Shown here: positions 41,619 to 49,882 of the stretch, one piece after another | How positions within the stretch are numbered: position 1 is the stretch's first letter | Layout of the letters: every line of letters begins with the position of its first letter | Assembly (NCBI GenBank): GCA_025989215.1 | Contig: JAPDNP010000002.1 | Location: 496,001-560,000 of the forward strand | DNA: 64,000 bases | Direction of reading: 5' to 3' | Source of the DNA: Neisseriaceae bacterium JH1-16 | Lineage (GTDB): Bacteria > Pseudomonadota > Gammaproteobacteria > Burkholderiales > Chromobacteriaceae | The notes under the pieces: model-generated | Databases searched by the model: none | What the model saw: only the letters and a program-made list of their open reading frames with translations | Told to the model about the DNA's origin: nothing | Program-made: the position numbers and the translations under genes

Positions 41619-42748
41619 GCGGCGTCCTCCAGCAATTTCGCGGCGACGCGCTCGCGCCAGGCGTCGGCAGAGCCGAGCCAGTGACTGAACGCCTGCGCGC
41701 GCTTGAAATAGAGATGCGGGTCGTATTCCCAGGTGAAGCCGACGCCGCCGTGCAGCTGGATCGCCTCCTGCGCGGCGAAGCGTGCCGCCGCGTCGGCGAC
41801 GGTCTTGGCACTGGCGGCGGCGAGCAGCAGCTCGTCGTCCGAAATACCGGCATCGGCCTCGGCCGCCGCGCCGTACACCGCCGAACGCGCCGCCTCGACC
41901 TTCACCATCGTCTCGGCCAGGCGGTGCTTCACCGCCTGGAAACTGCCGATGGGTCGGCCGAACTGCTGACGCTCCAGCACATAGGCGACGGTCAGGTCCA
42001 GGCACTGCAGGGCGAGGCCGAGCTGCTCGGCGGCCAGCGCGATCGCGGCGCGGGACAGGCCCCGTACGATTGCCGCCGCATCGCCGTCATCGAGCCGCGC
42101 CTCGGCCGGCAGCCTGACCCCGTTGAGCCGCAGCTCGGCGACGGGCCGGCCCTGGTCGAGCGTGGCCAGGGGCGTCAGCGTCGCGGCATCGGCCGGCAAC
42201 GCGAACAAGGCCGTCGACTCGACGTTGGCCGAAAACCGTGCCGCGACGATGACGAGGTCGGCGCCCAGCGCGTGCGGTACATGGCGGCAGCGACCGGTCA
42301 GCAGATAGTCGTCGCCGTCGCGCCCGGCATACATGCCGTCGCCCACGGCGAACGGGTCGAGCCCGCGCGCCGACAGCGCCACGGTGGCGGTCAGCTCGCC
42401 CGCCGCGAGCGCCGGCAGCCAGTGCTGCCGCGCTGCGTCCGTGCCCGCTTCGGCTAACAAGGGAGCAGCCAAACAAGCCGTAGCGAACAGCGGAGCGGCC
42501 AGCAGGAAACGTCCGGCCTGTTCCTGCAACAGCGCCAGCTCGAACAGGCCGAGCCCAAGCCCGCCGTGTTCCTCGGCAATCGCGATGCCGCACCAGCCCA
42601 ACTCGCCGGCGATGCGACGCCACGCCTCGGCATCGATGCCACCTGCCGCGTGCGCGGCGCGCACCTTGGCCGAATCACTGTAAGCGGACAGGAAATCCTC
42701 CGCCGCACCGCGGATCATCTGCCGGTCCTGGTTCAGTTCCAGATTCAT
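41615..42748 (-). CDS. Acyl-CoA dehydrogenase, partner subunit (IpdE2-type)
   Basis: The 377-residue protein has the N-terminal MNLELNQDRQMIRGAAEDFLS, IAIAEEHGGLGLGLFELALLQEQAG, and the FAD-binding RQQFGRPIGSFQAVKHRLAETMVKVEAARS, then QEAIQLHGGVGFTWEYDPHLYFKRA. Steroid acyl-CoA dehydrogenases are usually alpha2beta2 products of adjacent genes, and this gene overlaps ipdE1 by 4 bases, so the two probably make one enzyme. It starts at 42748 with GAGGG upstream. Which subunit supplies the catalytic base was not resolved by eye. Confidence 0.88.
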   Translation of the reverse strand: MNLELNQDRQMIRGAAEDFLSAYSDSAKVRAAHAAGGIDAEAWRRIAGELGWCGIAIAEEHGGLGLGLFELALLQEQAGRFLLAAPLFATACLAAPLLAEAGTDAARQHWLPALAAGELTATVALSARGLDPFAVGDGMYAGRDGDDYLLTGRCRHVPHALGADLVIVAARFSANVESTALFALPADAATLTPLATLDQGRPVAELRLNGVRLPAEARLDDGDAAAIVRGLSRAAIALAAEQLGLALQCLDLTVAYVLERQQFGRPIGSFQAVKHRLAETMVKVEAARSAVYGAAAEADAGISDDELLLAAASAKTVADAAARFAAQEAIQLHGGVGFTWEYDPHLYFKRAQAFSHWLGSADAWRERVAAKLLEDAA

Positions 42749-42758
42749 CGCGCGGCCC

Positions 42759-43637
42759 TCAGCTGCCGTACACCGGCTGCGCCGGTACCGCGCGGGCGAG
42801 CAGGCCATCGACCGCCGCGCCGACCTCGGCCGGGTCCCAGCGCGCGCCCTTGTCCACCTCGGGGCCGGTGCGCCAGCCGTCGGCAATCGAAATTTTGCCG
42901 CCGGCCGCCTCGAACACCTGGCCTGTGACGTGGCGCGACGCGACGCTACCCAGCCACACCACCAGCGGCGCGACGTTGGTCGAATCCCAGAAGTCGAAGC
43001 CACCGTCCTCAGGCGCCTTCATCATCTCGGCGAACACCGTCTCGGTCATGCCGGTGCGCGCCGACGGCGCCAGCGCGTTGACGGTGATGCCGTAACGGCC
43101 AAGCTCGGTCGCCTGCACCAGCGTCAGCGCGGCGATGCCGGCCTTGGCGGCGCTGTAGTTGCTCTGCCCGACCGAGCCCTGCAGGCCGGCGCCGGAGCTG
43201 GTATTGATGATGCGAGCGTTTACCGCGATGCCGTCCTTGGCCTGGTCGCGCCAGCGCTTGGCCAGCACGTTGGCGAGGCAGAAATGGCCCTTCAGGTGCA
43301 CGCGCATCACCGCATCCCAGTCGTCCTCGGACAGGCTGACGAACATGCGGTCGCGGCAGACGCCAGCGTTGTTGACCAGCACCTGCACCTCGCCGAAGGC
43401 GGCCAGCGCCGCGTCGACGATGGCGCGTGCGCCGTCCATGCTGGTGATGTCGTCACTGTTGGCGAGCGCGTCGCCGCCGGATACGCGGATCTCGGCGACG
43501 ACGGACTCGGCCGCCTCGGCGCGCAGGTCGTTGACCACCACAGCCGCGCCCTCGGCGGCGAAGGCCAGCGCATAGGCGCGGCCTAGGCCGCCGCCGGCGC
43601 CGGTGATGATGACGGTACGGTTGTCGCAGATGCCCAT
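42759..43637 (-). CDS. Short-chain dehydrogenase (17beta-HSD4 / ChsB1-like)
   Basis: The 292-residue SDR has TGAGGGLGRAYALAFAAEGAAVVVNDL (about 12-38), NNAGVCRDRMFVSLSEDDWDAVMRVHLKGHF, INTSSGAGLQGSVGQSNYSAAKAGIAALT (catalytic Ser, Tyr, Lys) and GQVFEAAGGKISI. This layout is that of the hydroxyacyl-CoA dehydrogenase domain of multifunctional enzyme 2 and of mycobacterial ChsB1/Hsd4A. It is first in the operon ending with KSI, 81 bases from a steroid-regulon motif. The ATG at 43637 has AAGGGGACC upstream. Confidence 0.88.
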   Translation of the reverse strand: MGICDNRTVIITGAGGGLGRAYALAFAAEGAAVVVNDLRAEAAESVVAEIRVSGGDALANSDDITSMDGARAIVDAALAAFGEVQVLVNNAGVCRDRMFVSLSEDDWDAVMRVHLKGHFCLANVLAKRWRDQAKDGIAVNARIINTSSGAGLQGSVGQSNYSAAKAGIAALTLVQATELGRYGITVNALAPSARTGMTETVFAEMMKAPEDGGFDFWDSTNVAPLVVWLGSVASRHVTGQVFEAAGGKISIADGWRTGPEVDKGARWDPAEVGAAVDGLLARAVPAQPVYGS

Positions 43638-43717
43638 GAAGGTCCCCTTGCTGTGTGTCTTGCCATCCCGGACGGGCCGGGGGTTGGGGACAGCATCCGC
43701 TGATGGGGCGGTGGGGG

Positions 43718-43736
43718 CATCGTCCGAATTGCCTAG
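43718..43736 (-). promoter_or_regulatory. Steroid-regulon motif for the SDR-to-KSI operon
   Basis: In gene orientation CTAGGCAATTCGGACGATG, 81 bases upstream of the SDR start. Confidence 0.65.
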
Positions 43737-43828
43737 ATGGGGGGAAGGTGTGGTGCTCGGGAAAAGATATGGTGCTCGATGACGCTGTTTCAGCGGGATG
43801 TGGGATTGCCGGTCCCGCCCGGCAGGCG

Positions 43829-43864
43829 GGTTCATTTCTTTTGCTTCGCCAAAAGAAATGAACC
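43829..43864. repeat. 15-bp perfect hairpin at the edge of element B
   Basis: GGTTCATTTCTTTTG (43829-43843) and its exact complement (43850-43864) enclose CTTCGC. This kind of TTCATTTCTTTTG hairpin is an intergenic repeat seen in many proteobacterial genomes, by my recollection. Confidence 0.7.
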
Positions 43865-43873
43865 AAAGAAAAG

Positions 43874-44489
43874 GCGACCCCGGGATTGCCGAAACCCCGC
43901 CCAAAAACGGCTCGGCCAGGCGCCGCCGAACTCGCGATTCGCTAACGTCGAATCGCTCAGACAAAACGGCGGCTTAAGACCTGGCCGAACCATTTTTGGA
44001 CGGCGGCATCCAGGGGACATGATCGCAGTTGGTGATGACCATTAAGCCTGCAATGTCCCCAAAACCTCTAACCGTGGTACTCGGTAAGCCCCCTTCGAGC
44101 GCCGCCGGCCAAAACCACCTTGGCAAGATCTTAAGCCGCCGCTTGTTTGAGCAGCGCGACACGCGGGGTACTTTTGCACGCCATTCTTCTGACACGCCCA
44201 GCAACGAACTCCATGTGGCTTAGCCAACCGGCTTCAAGCCGGGGCTCCTGCACTCGCAATGAAAAAGCTTGGAATAGATACAGCAACCACGGGGTTGATC
44301 TACCAAACCTCAGGGACGCCACAAAAGATGAGCACAGCCCCCTTGGATGCCGCCGGAAAAAGTCGCTCCGGCCAGGTTTTAAGCTGCCGCTTGTTCGAGC
44401 GATTCGACGTTAGCGAATCGCGAGTTCGGCAGCGCCTGGCCGGAGCAGCTTTTTTCGGGAACCCGAAGGGCGGCAATCCCGGGGGTGCC
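43874..44489. repeat. Inverted-repeat (MITE-like) element B filling the gap upstream of fadA6's 3' end
   Basis: Left arm 43874-44016 and right arm 44337-44489 are imperfect inverted copies. The best stretch covers CGAACTCGCGATTCGCTAAC followed by GTCGAATCGCTC and its complement. A third copy of part of the arm (44089-44160) lies between them in direct orientation to the right arm, and GGGGACAT/ATGTCCCC forms a further internal stem. The 950-base gap 43638-44586 contains no credible gene; its short open frames have no ribosome binding sites and follow the repeats. Confidence 0.7.
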
Positions 44490-44586
44490 CTTTGGGGTGC
44501 AGGGGGCTTTGGGCATGCAAAGCCCCTGCCCGTCCGCCGGGCGGAACCGGCCTGCCACAACCAGAAGCCCCAGCACCGATGAAAAA

Positions 44587-45735
44587 CTACAGCCTCTCAA
44601 TAATCGTCACATTCGCCACCCCGCCCCCCTCGCACATCGTCTGCAGCCCATACCTCCCCCCACGCCGCTCCAACTCATGCAACAAGGTCGTCATCAACCG
44701 CGCACCGGTCGCACCGAGCGGGTGACCCAACGCGATCGCGCCACCGTTCACATTGGTCAGCTCGTGCGGATAGCCGGTCTCCTTCAGCCAGGCCATCGCC
44801 ACCGACGCGAACGCCTCGTTGATCTCGACGAGATCGATATCGGCCAACGTCAGCCCGGCCTTCTTCAAGGCGAGCGTGGTCGCCGGGATCGGCGCGGTCA
44901 GCATCCAGACCGGATCGTCGGCCGCGACGCTCAGGTGGCGGATCGCCGCGCGCGGGGTGAGGTTGTAGCGCTTCAGCGCCTCTTCGGACACCACCAGCAG
45001 CGCGGCGGCAGCGTCGCAGGTCTGGCTCGATACAGCGGCGGTGAGCGGGCTGCCCGGCTCCAACGGCTCCAGTTCGGCCATCTTGGCGAGCGACGTATCG
45101 CGCGGCGTCTCGTCGACCGACAGGCCGCCAATCGGCACGATCTCGCGCTCGAAATAGCCTTCCTTGATCGCGTGAAGCGCGCGGCGGTGGCTTTCCAGCG
45201 CGTAGGCCTCCATGTCGTCGCGGGTGCAGCCCCAGCGCTCGGCGATCAGCTTGGCGGCGTGGAACTGCGACACCGGTTGGTCGCCGAAGCGCTCCCGCCA
45301 ACCCGCGCTGCCGGAGAACGGGTCGGCGAAACCGAGCGCTTGGCCGGCCAGCATCGCCGACGAGATCGGGATGCGGCTCATCGTCTGCACGCCGCCGGCG
45401 ACGACGACATGTTGCGTGCCGCTCATTACGGCTTGAGCCGCAAAGTGCACCGCCTGTTGCGACGAGCCGCACTGGCGGTCGACGGTGACGCCGGGCACCG
45501 ACAGCGGCAGCCCGGCGGCCAGCCAGCTGCTGCGCGCGATATTGCCGGCCAAAGGGCCGATGGTGTCGACGCAGCCGAAGATCACGTCGTCGTACTCGTC
45601 GGCCGGGATGGCGTTGCGCTCGACTAGCTCGCGCAGCACGTGCGCGCCGAGATCGGCGCCGTGGATGTCGGCCAGGCTGCCGCGGCGCTTGCCGGTGGGG
45701 GTGCGCAGCGCGTCAACGATATAGGCTGTTTTCAT
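44587..45735 (-). CDS. fadA6: FadA6-like thiolase of the C/D-ring pathway
   Basis: The 382-residue thiolase agrees closely with remembered FadA6 (Rv3556c): FGCVDTIGPLAGNIARSSWLAAG, nucleophile Cys89 in VTVDRQCGSSQQA, GGVQTMSRIPISSAM, LTAPIPATTLALKKAGL, NEAFASVAMAWLKE, NGGAIALGHPLGATGARLMTT and the C-terminal YGLQTMCEGGGVANVTIIERL. FadA6 removes acetyl-CoA from the ring-opened MOODA-CoA branch. It is the last gene of the long operon starting at tesB, 8 bases behind a fadE gene. Confidence 0.93.
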   Translation of the reverse strand: MKTAYIVDALRTPTGKRRGSLADIHGADLGAHVLRELVERNAIPADEYDDVIFGCVDTIGPLAGNIARSSWLAAGLPLSVPGVTVDRQCGSSQQAVHFAAQAVMSGTQHVVVAGGVQTMSRIPISSAMLAGQALGFADPFSGSAGWRERFGDQPVSQFHAAKLIAERWGCTRDDMEAYALESHRRALHAIKEGYFEREIVPIGGLSVDETPRDTSLAKMAELEPLEPGSPLTAAVSSQTCDAAAALLVVSEEALKRYNLTPRAAIRHLSVAADDPVWMLTAPIPATTLALKKAGLTLADIDLVEINEAFASVAMAWLKETGYPHELTNVNGGAIALGHPLGATGARLMTTLLHELERRGGRYGLQTMCEGGGVANVTIIERL

Positions 45736-45743
45736 GGTGGCTC

Positions 45744-46805
45744 TCAGGCGGCGAAGGTTTGCGAGGGGTCGAGCACGGTCGATTCGGCCAACACATGGTC
45801 GGCGACGCGCGCGAGGTGATACGCCTTGTCACCCCAGACGGCGGCCAGCGCCCAGATGCGCTTCATGAAGATCTGCAGGTCGAGCTCCCAGGTGTAGCCC
45901 ATCGCGCCGTGCACCTGCATGGTGTGGCGCGCGGCCAGCGCAGCGGTGTCGGCCAGCGCCAGGCGGGCGTGCGACACGTGCAGGCCGGCGAGCGAGTGGC
46001 CATTGGCCAGCGACACGGCGGCGCGGAACAGCGCCGGCTTGGCGAACTCCAGCTCCACCGCCACGTCGGCGAGCAGGTGCTTCACCGCCTGGAAACTGCC
46101 GATCGGCTTGCCGAACTGCTTGCGCTCGGCGGTGTAGTCGATCGCCAGATCCAGCACCCGCGTCACCAGGCCGGACAGCTGCGCCGCCACCGCCAGCACC
46201 GAACGGTTCAGCGCGTCGGCCCACAGCGTTCGGCCAACGTTGGCCGAAGCAAGCCGGGTCGCCTCGCTCGGCGTCCATTCCACCGCGAACAGCCGGCGCG
46301 ACGCGTCCAGGCTGGCATGCGCGGTCAGCGTTACCTGGGCGCGCGGCACCGCGTGTACCTCGTCGCCATGATTCAGCAGCAGCAGGTCGGCGACGTGGGC
46401 GTTCTCGACCAAGGGATTGAGCGGGTGACCGATCGCCAGCTTGGCCTCGCCATGCGCGATGCGTGCCAGCCACACGTCCTTGAACGCGGCGGCCGACTCG
46501 GGCAAGGCGGCGATCAGCGCCGCGCCGACCCAACTCGTGTCGATCAGCGGCTCGGTCAGCCCGTAGTAGCCGACCTCCTGCGCCATCAGCACCCAGTCGA
46601 TGTCGGAGAGTCCCAGCCCGCCGTATTCCTCTGGCACCGACAGGGCGGTCAGGCCCTGCTCGGTGACCAGTTGCCACAGCTCGGCGGAACGGCCGCTGTC
46701 GGTTTCCCATAGCTCGCGCAGCAGTTCCGGCGCGACCTCTTTCATGAACACGCTGCGCACATTGGCGCGCAGCGCCAGCTGGTCTTCGGTGAAGGTGAAG
46801 TCCAT
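45744..46805 (-). CDS. Acyl-CoA dehydrogenase subunit (FadE31/32-type)
   Basis: The 353-residue protein begins MDFTFTEDQLALRANVRSVF and includes LSVPEEYGGLGLSDIDWVLMAQEVG, ERKQFGKPIGSFQAVKHLLADVAVELEFAK, and MQVHGAMGYTWELDLQIFMKRIW. In Mycobacterium FadE31-FadE32-FadE33 work on MOODA-type CoA esters next to FadA6; this gene lies 14 bases behind a second fadE and 8 bases before fadA6, which supports the same job. AAGGAATCTGCC supports the start at 46805. It contains a 20-bp palindrome of two TTGGCCGAA words. Confidence 0.88.
   Translation of the reverse strand: MDFTFTEDQLALRANVRSVFMKEVAPELLRELWETDSGRSAELWQLVTEQGLTALSVPEEYGGLGLSDIDWVLMAQEVGYYGLTEPLIDTSWVGAALIAALPESAAAFKDVWLARIAHGEAKLAIGHPLNPLVENAHVADLLLLNHGDEVHAVPRAQVTLTAHASLDASRRLFAVEWTPSEATRLASANVGRTLWADALNRSVLAVAAQLSGLVTRVLDLAIDYTAERKQFGKPIGSFQAVKHLLADVAVELEFAKPALFRAAVSLANGHSLAGLHVSHARLALADTAALAARHTMQVHGAMGYTWELDLQIFMKRIWALAAVWGDKAYHLARVADHVLAESTVLDPSQTFAA
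46229..46248. repeat. Perfect palindrome of two abutted TTGGCCGAA words inside a fadE gene
   Basis: TTCGGCCAACGTTGGCCGAA reads the same on both strands and lies within codons for Ala-Ser-Ala-Asn-Val-Gly-Arg-Thr of the acyl-CoA dehydrogenase. Confidence 0.9.
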
Positions 46806-46819
46806 GGCAGATTCCTTGG

Positions 46820-47983
46820 CTAGCGTGGCATGCCGAGCAGACGCTCGGCGATGATGTTGCGCTGGATTTCGTTGGTGCCGGCATAGATCGGCCCGGCCTG
46901 GGCGAACAGGAAGCCGTCGATCCAGCTGCCGATCGCGCCCTCGCGCGGCACGCTGGCAACCAGCTCGCCGTGCGCGCCCAGGATCGCCTGCGCCGCGTCG
47001 TGCATTTTCAGGTCCAGCTCCGACCAAAAGATCTTGTTAGTGCTGGCCTCGGCGCCGATCTCGCCGCCCTGGATCAGCCGGCTGGCGGTGCGGTAGGTGG
47101 CCAGCGCGTACGCCTCGGCGCGCAGCCACGCATCGAGCACCGCATTGCGGATCGCCGGGTCGCGATCGGCCTGTTCGCGGTTGGCCTGGTACAGCCGCAC
47201 CAGCGCCGCGGCGGTGGCCTGGAAGCGTGCCGGCGAGCGCAGCATCAGGCCGCGTTCGAAGCCGGCGGTGGCCATCGCCACCGACCAACCGGCGCCCTCG
47301 TCGCCCAGGCGGTTTTCCACCGGCACGCGCACGTCGTCGAAGAACACCTCGGCGAAGCCGGTCTCGCCGTTGAGCTGGCGGATCGGCCGCACCGTGATGC
47401 CGGGGGTATCGAGCGGCACCAGCACGAATGAGAGCCCATGGTGGCGGCTCGACTCCGGGTCGGTGCGGAACAGGCCGAACAGCCAGTCGGCCCACACCGC
47501 GCGGGTCGACCAGGTCTTCTGGCCGTTGATCACGTAGTGGTCGCCATCGCGGACGGCCTTGGTGCGGATCGCCGCCATGTCCGAGCCGGCATTCGGCTCC
47601 GACCAGCCCTGCGCCCACACGTCGTCGCCCGAGGCGATGCGCGGCAAGAAGCGCTGGCGCTGTTCGTCGCTGCCGTAGTCCATGATGGTCGGCCCCAGCA
47701 GGAACACGCCGTTCTGGTTGACGCGCAGCGGCGCGCCGGCACGCCAGTATTCCTCTTCGAAGATCAGCCATTCGATCAGGTCGCAGCCGCGCCCGCCAAG
47801 CTCCTGCGGCCAGGTGACCATGCTCCAGCGCCCCTCGAACAGGGTGCGCTCCCAGTCGCGGTGGGCTTGAAAGCCCTCCTCGGTGTCGAAGCTCGGCAGC
47901 GGCTGTTTCGGCACGTGTTCGGCCAACCAGGCGCGGATCTCGGCGCGGAAGGCGCGCTGCTTGTCGGTGTAATCCAGCTCCAT
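46820..47983 (-). CDS. Acyl-CoA dehydrogenase subunit (FadE-type)
   Basis: The 387-residue protein starts MELDYTDKQRAFRAEIRAWL with GGAGATCCCC before the ATG at 47983. It contains GWSEPNAGSDMAAIRTKAV, INGQKTWSTRAVWADWLFGLFRTD, QLNGETGFAEVFFDDVRVPVENRLG and the C-terminal YAGTNEIQRNIIAERLLGMPR. It is the likely partner of the following fadE in a heteromeric enzyme for the C/D-ring pathway. In the operon it follows echA20 by 22 bases. Confidence 0.88.
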   Translation of the reverse strand: MELDYTDKQRAFRAEIRAWLAEHVPKQPLPSFDTEEGFQAHRDWERTLFEGRWSMVTWPQELGGRGCDLIEWLIFEEEYWRAGAPLRVNQNGVFLLGPTIMDYGSDEQRQRFLPRIASGDDVWAQGWSEPNAGSDMAAIRTKAVRDGDHYVINGQKTWSTRAVWADWLFGLFRTDPESSRHHGLSFVLVPLDTPGITVRPIRQLNGETGFAEVFFDDVRVPVENRLGDEGAGWSVAMATAGFERGLMLRSPARFQATAAALVRLYQANREQADRDPAIRNAVLDAWLRAEAYALATYRTASRLIQGGEIGAEASTNKIFWSELDLKMHDAAQAILGAHGELVASVPREGAIGSWIDGFLFAQAGPIYAGTNEIQRNIIAERLLGMPR

Positions 47984-48005
47984 GGGGATCTCCGTGTTCA
48001 GTGAC

Positions 48006-48767
48006 TCATTGGCTGGCGAATTGCGCCTCGCGCTTCTCGACGAAGGCGCGGCGGGTCTCGGCCGAATCGGCCGACAGATAGGCCTGCAGGGTGAAGCCCT
48101 GCTCCCAGCGGTACTTGTCTTCCAGGTTGCCGTCCTCGACGCCGTTGAGCGACTCCTTGGCAAGCTGGATCATCGCGGCGCTCTTGGCGGCGACGCGGCG
48201 GGCGAAGTCGAGCGCGGTGTCGCGCAGTTGCTCGCGCGGCACCACCTTTTCGATCGCGCCTAGCCGGTAGGCCTCGGCGGCGGTAATTGGCTCGCCGCTG
48301 AAGTACATCGCGCGCACCTTCTGCACCGGAAACAAGCGCTGCAGGTGCGCGCCGCCGCCCATCGCGCCGCGGTCCACCTCGGGCACGCCGAAGGTGGCGC
48401 ACTCGGATGCGAACAGCACGTCGGCCGCGCCGGCGATGCCGATGCCGCCGCCCAGCACGAAGCCGTGCAGCGCCGCGATCACCGGCTTCGGGTTGCGATG
48501 GATGGCACGGAAGGTCGCGTAGTTGCCGGCGTTGACCGACACGATCAGCTCCGGCTGCGCGTCCAGCTCCTTGATGTCGACGCCGGCGCAAAAGCCGCGC
48601 CCCTCGGCGCGGATCACGATCACCCGCGCGTCGTCGTTGTGCCCGAGTGCGTCGATCGCGTCGGCCAACGCCAGCCAGCCGGCGTTGTCGAGCGCGTTGA
48701 CCGGCGGGCGGTCGATCACCAGTTCCGCCACGCCCTGCTTGATGTCGATGCTGAAAGGCTGCGTCAT
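48006..48767 (-). CDS. echA20: EchA20-like crotonase (ring-opening hydrolase)
   Basis: The 253-residue crotonase has RPPVNALDNAGWLALADAID (about 20-39), RAEGRGFCAGVDIKELDAQ (oxyanion loop 1), FVLGGGIGIAGAADVLFASECATFGVPEVDRGAMGGGAHLQRLFPVQ (loop 2 and active site), and a tail with YRWEQGFTLQAYL. These blocks match EchA20 (Rv3550), which opens ring D of HIEC-CoA before IpdAB acts. Its position right after ipdC and near ipdAB is as in actinobacteria. The start overlaps the ipdC stop by 4 bases. Confidence 0.9.
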   Translation of the reverse strand: MTQPFSIDIKQGVAELVIDRPPVNALDNAGWLALADAIDALGHNDDARVIVIRAEGRGFCAGVDIKELDAQPELIVSVNAGNYATFRAIHRNPKPVIAALHGFVLGGGIGIAGAADVLFASECATFGVPEVDRGAMGGGAHLQRLFPVQKVRAMYFSGEPITAAEAYRLGAIEKVVPREQLRDTALDFARRVAAKSAAMIQLAKESLNGVEDGNLEDKYRWEQGFTLQAYLSADSAETRRAFVEKREAQFASQ

Positions 48768-49882
48768 GCGACGGCTCCCTGTTGGATAGGCTGACGGTGG
48801 TAGACGGCAGCGAGGCAGGCTTCGGCCTCGACCACCAGCGAGGCAATCAATTGCTCGCAGGAAATCAGTTCGGCGATGGCGGCGGCGGCCTGCCCGCTGG
48901 GCAGCACGCCCTCGTCGGGGTGGCCGTCGACCATGGCGCGCTGGATCAGCACCGGCGCGTTGGCCGCCATCAGCGTTTCGGCCAACTTGGTGCGGTCTTC
49001 TTTCAGGCTCTTGCCGAGCACCGCCAGCATCTGGCCGGCGCTCATGCCGGTCTGGCGCTTCCACTGCCAGGCCGAGCCGAGCGCGATGGCGAGGCGGCGC
49101 CAGCCGGCGCTGTGTTCCAGCCTGTCGAGATACGCGTTGGCGATCATCCGCTGCGGCATACCGTCGACCGCGTGCGACACCGCAATCGCGTTGACGTCGT
49201 CGACCGCGAGATAACGCGCCAAGGTGTCGGCCGGCACCGGCGACTCGCGCGTCATCAGGAAGCGCGTGCCCATCGCCACCCCGGCCGCGCCGGCCGCCAG
49301 CGCCGAGGCGAGGCCCCGGCCGCTGTAATAGCCACCGGCGGCCAGCACCGGCACTTGCACCGCGTCGAGCACCTGCGGCAGCAGGATGTTGGTCGGCACC
49401 GAGCCGGTATGCCCGCCGCCCTCGCCGCCCTGCACGGTGACCGCGTCGGCGCCGAGCGCTACCGCCTTCACCGCGTGCTTCACCGCGCCGACGGTGGGGA
49501 TGCACAGCACGCCGGCGTCCTTCAGGCGACGCACCGTGACCTTGTCCGGCCCCCGCCCGTAGCTGACCGCGCGCACCTTGTGAGAAATGCACAGCTCGAT
49601 CACCTGCGCGGCGTTGGGCTGGAACATGTGGAAATTGACGCCGAACGGCTTATCGGTCAGCGACTTGAGCTTGGCGATCTCGGCCTCGATCCGGTCGGCC
49701 GGTATCGTCGCGGCGGCCAGAAAGCCGAAGCCGCCGGCATTGCAGGTGGCGGCGGTCAGCCGCGCGTCGGCCACCCAACCCATCGCGGTCTGGATGATGG
49801 GGTAGCGACAGCCGAGCAGCCGCACGATATCGGTGTGCAACCAGCCGCTCGCCTGCGGTGTGGGGACATAGAGCGCGTTCAT
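48764..49882 (-). CDS. ipdC: IpdC-like FMN enzyme (nitronate monooxygenase family)
   Basis: The 372-residue TIM barrel has PIIQTAMGWVADARLTAATCNAGGFGFLAAATI, KPFGVNFHMFQPNA, DAVTVQGGEGGGHTGSVPTNILLPQVLDAV (FMN phosphate loop), AAGGYYSGRGLASALAAGAAGVAMGTRFLMT. This matches IpdC (Rv3553), a flavin reductase of the HIP pathway that is misannotated as nitronate monooxygenase. Neighbours ipdAB and echA20 support this. Its start overlaps the preceding enoyl-CoA hydratase gene by 4 bases. An in-frame TTGGCCGAA encodes Leu-Ala-Glu at 48977. Confidence 0.9.
   Translation of the reverse strand: MNALYVPTPQASGWLHTDIVRLLGCRYPIIQTAMGWVADARLTAATCNAGGFGFLAAATIPADRIEAEIAKLKSLTDKPFGVNFHMFQPNAAQVIELCISHKVRAVSYGRGPDKVTVRRLKDAGVLCIPTVGAVKHAVKAVALGADAVTVQGGEGGGHTGSVPTNILLPQVLDAVQVPVLAAGGYYSGRGLASALAAGAAGVAMGTRFLMTRESPVPADTLARYLAVDDVNAIAVSHAVDGMPQRMIANAYLDRLEHSAGWRRLAIALGSAWQWKRQTGMSAGQMLAVLGKSLKEDRTKLAETLMAANAPVLIQRAMVDGHPDEGVLPSGQAAAAIAELISCEQLIASLVVEAEACLAAVYHRQPIQQGAVA

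Noticed and set aside
43653-44582. Several short open frames in the gap with element B
   Set aside because: Their sequences follow the repeat arms, differ between frames and lack ribosome binding sites.
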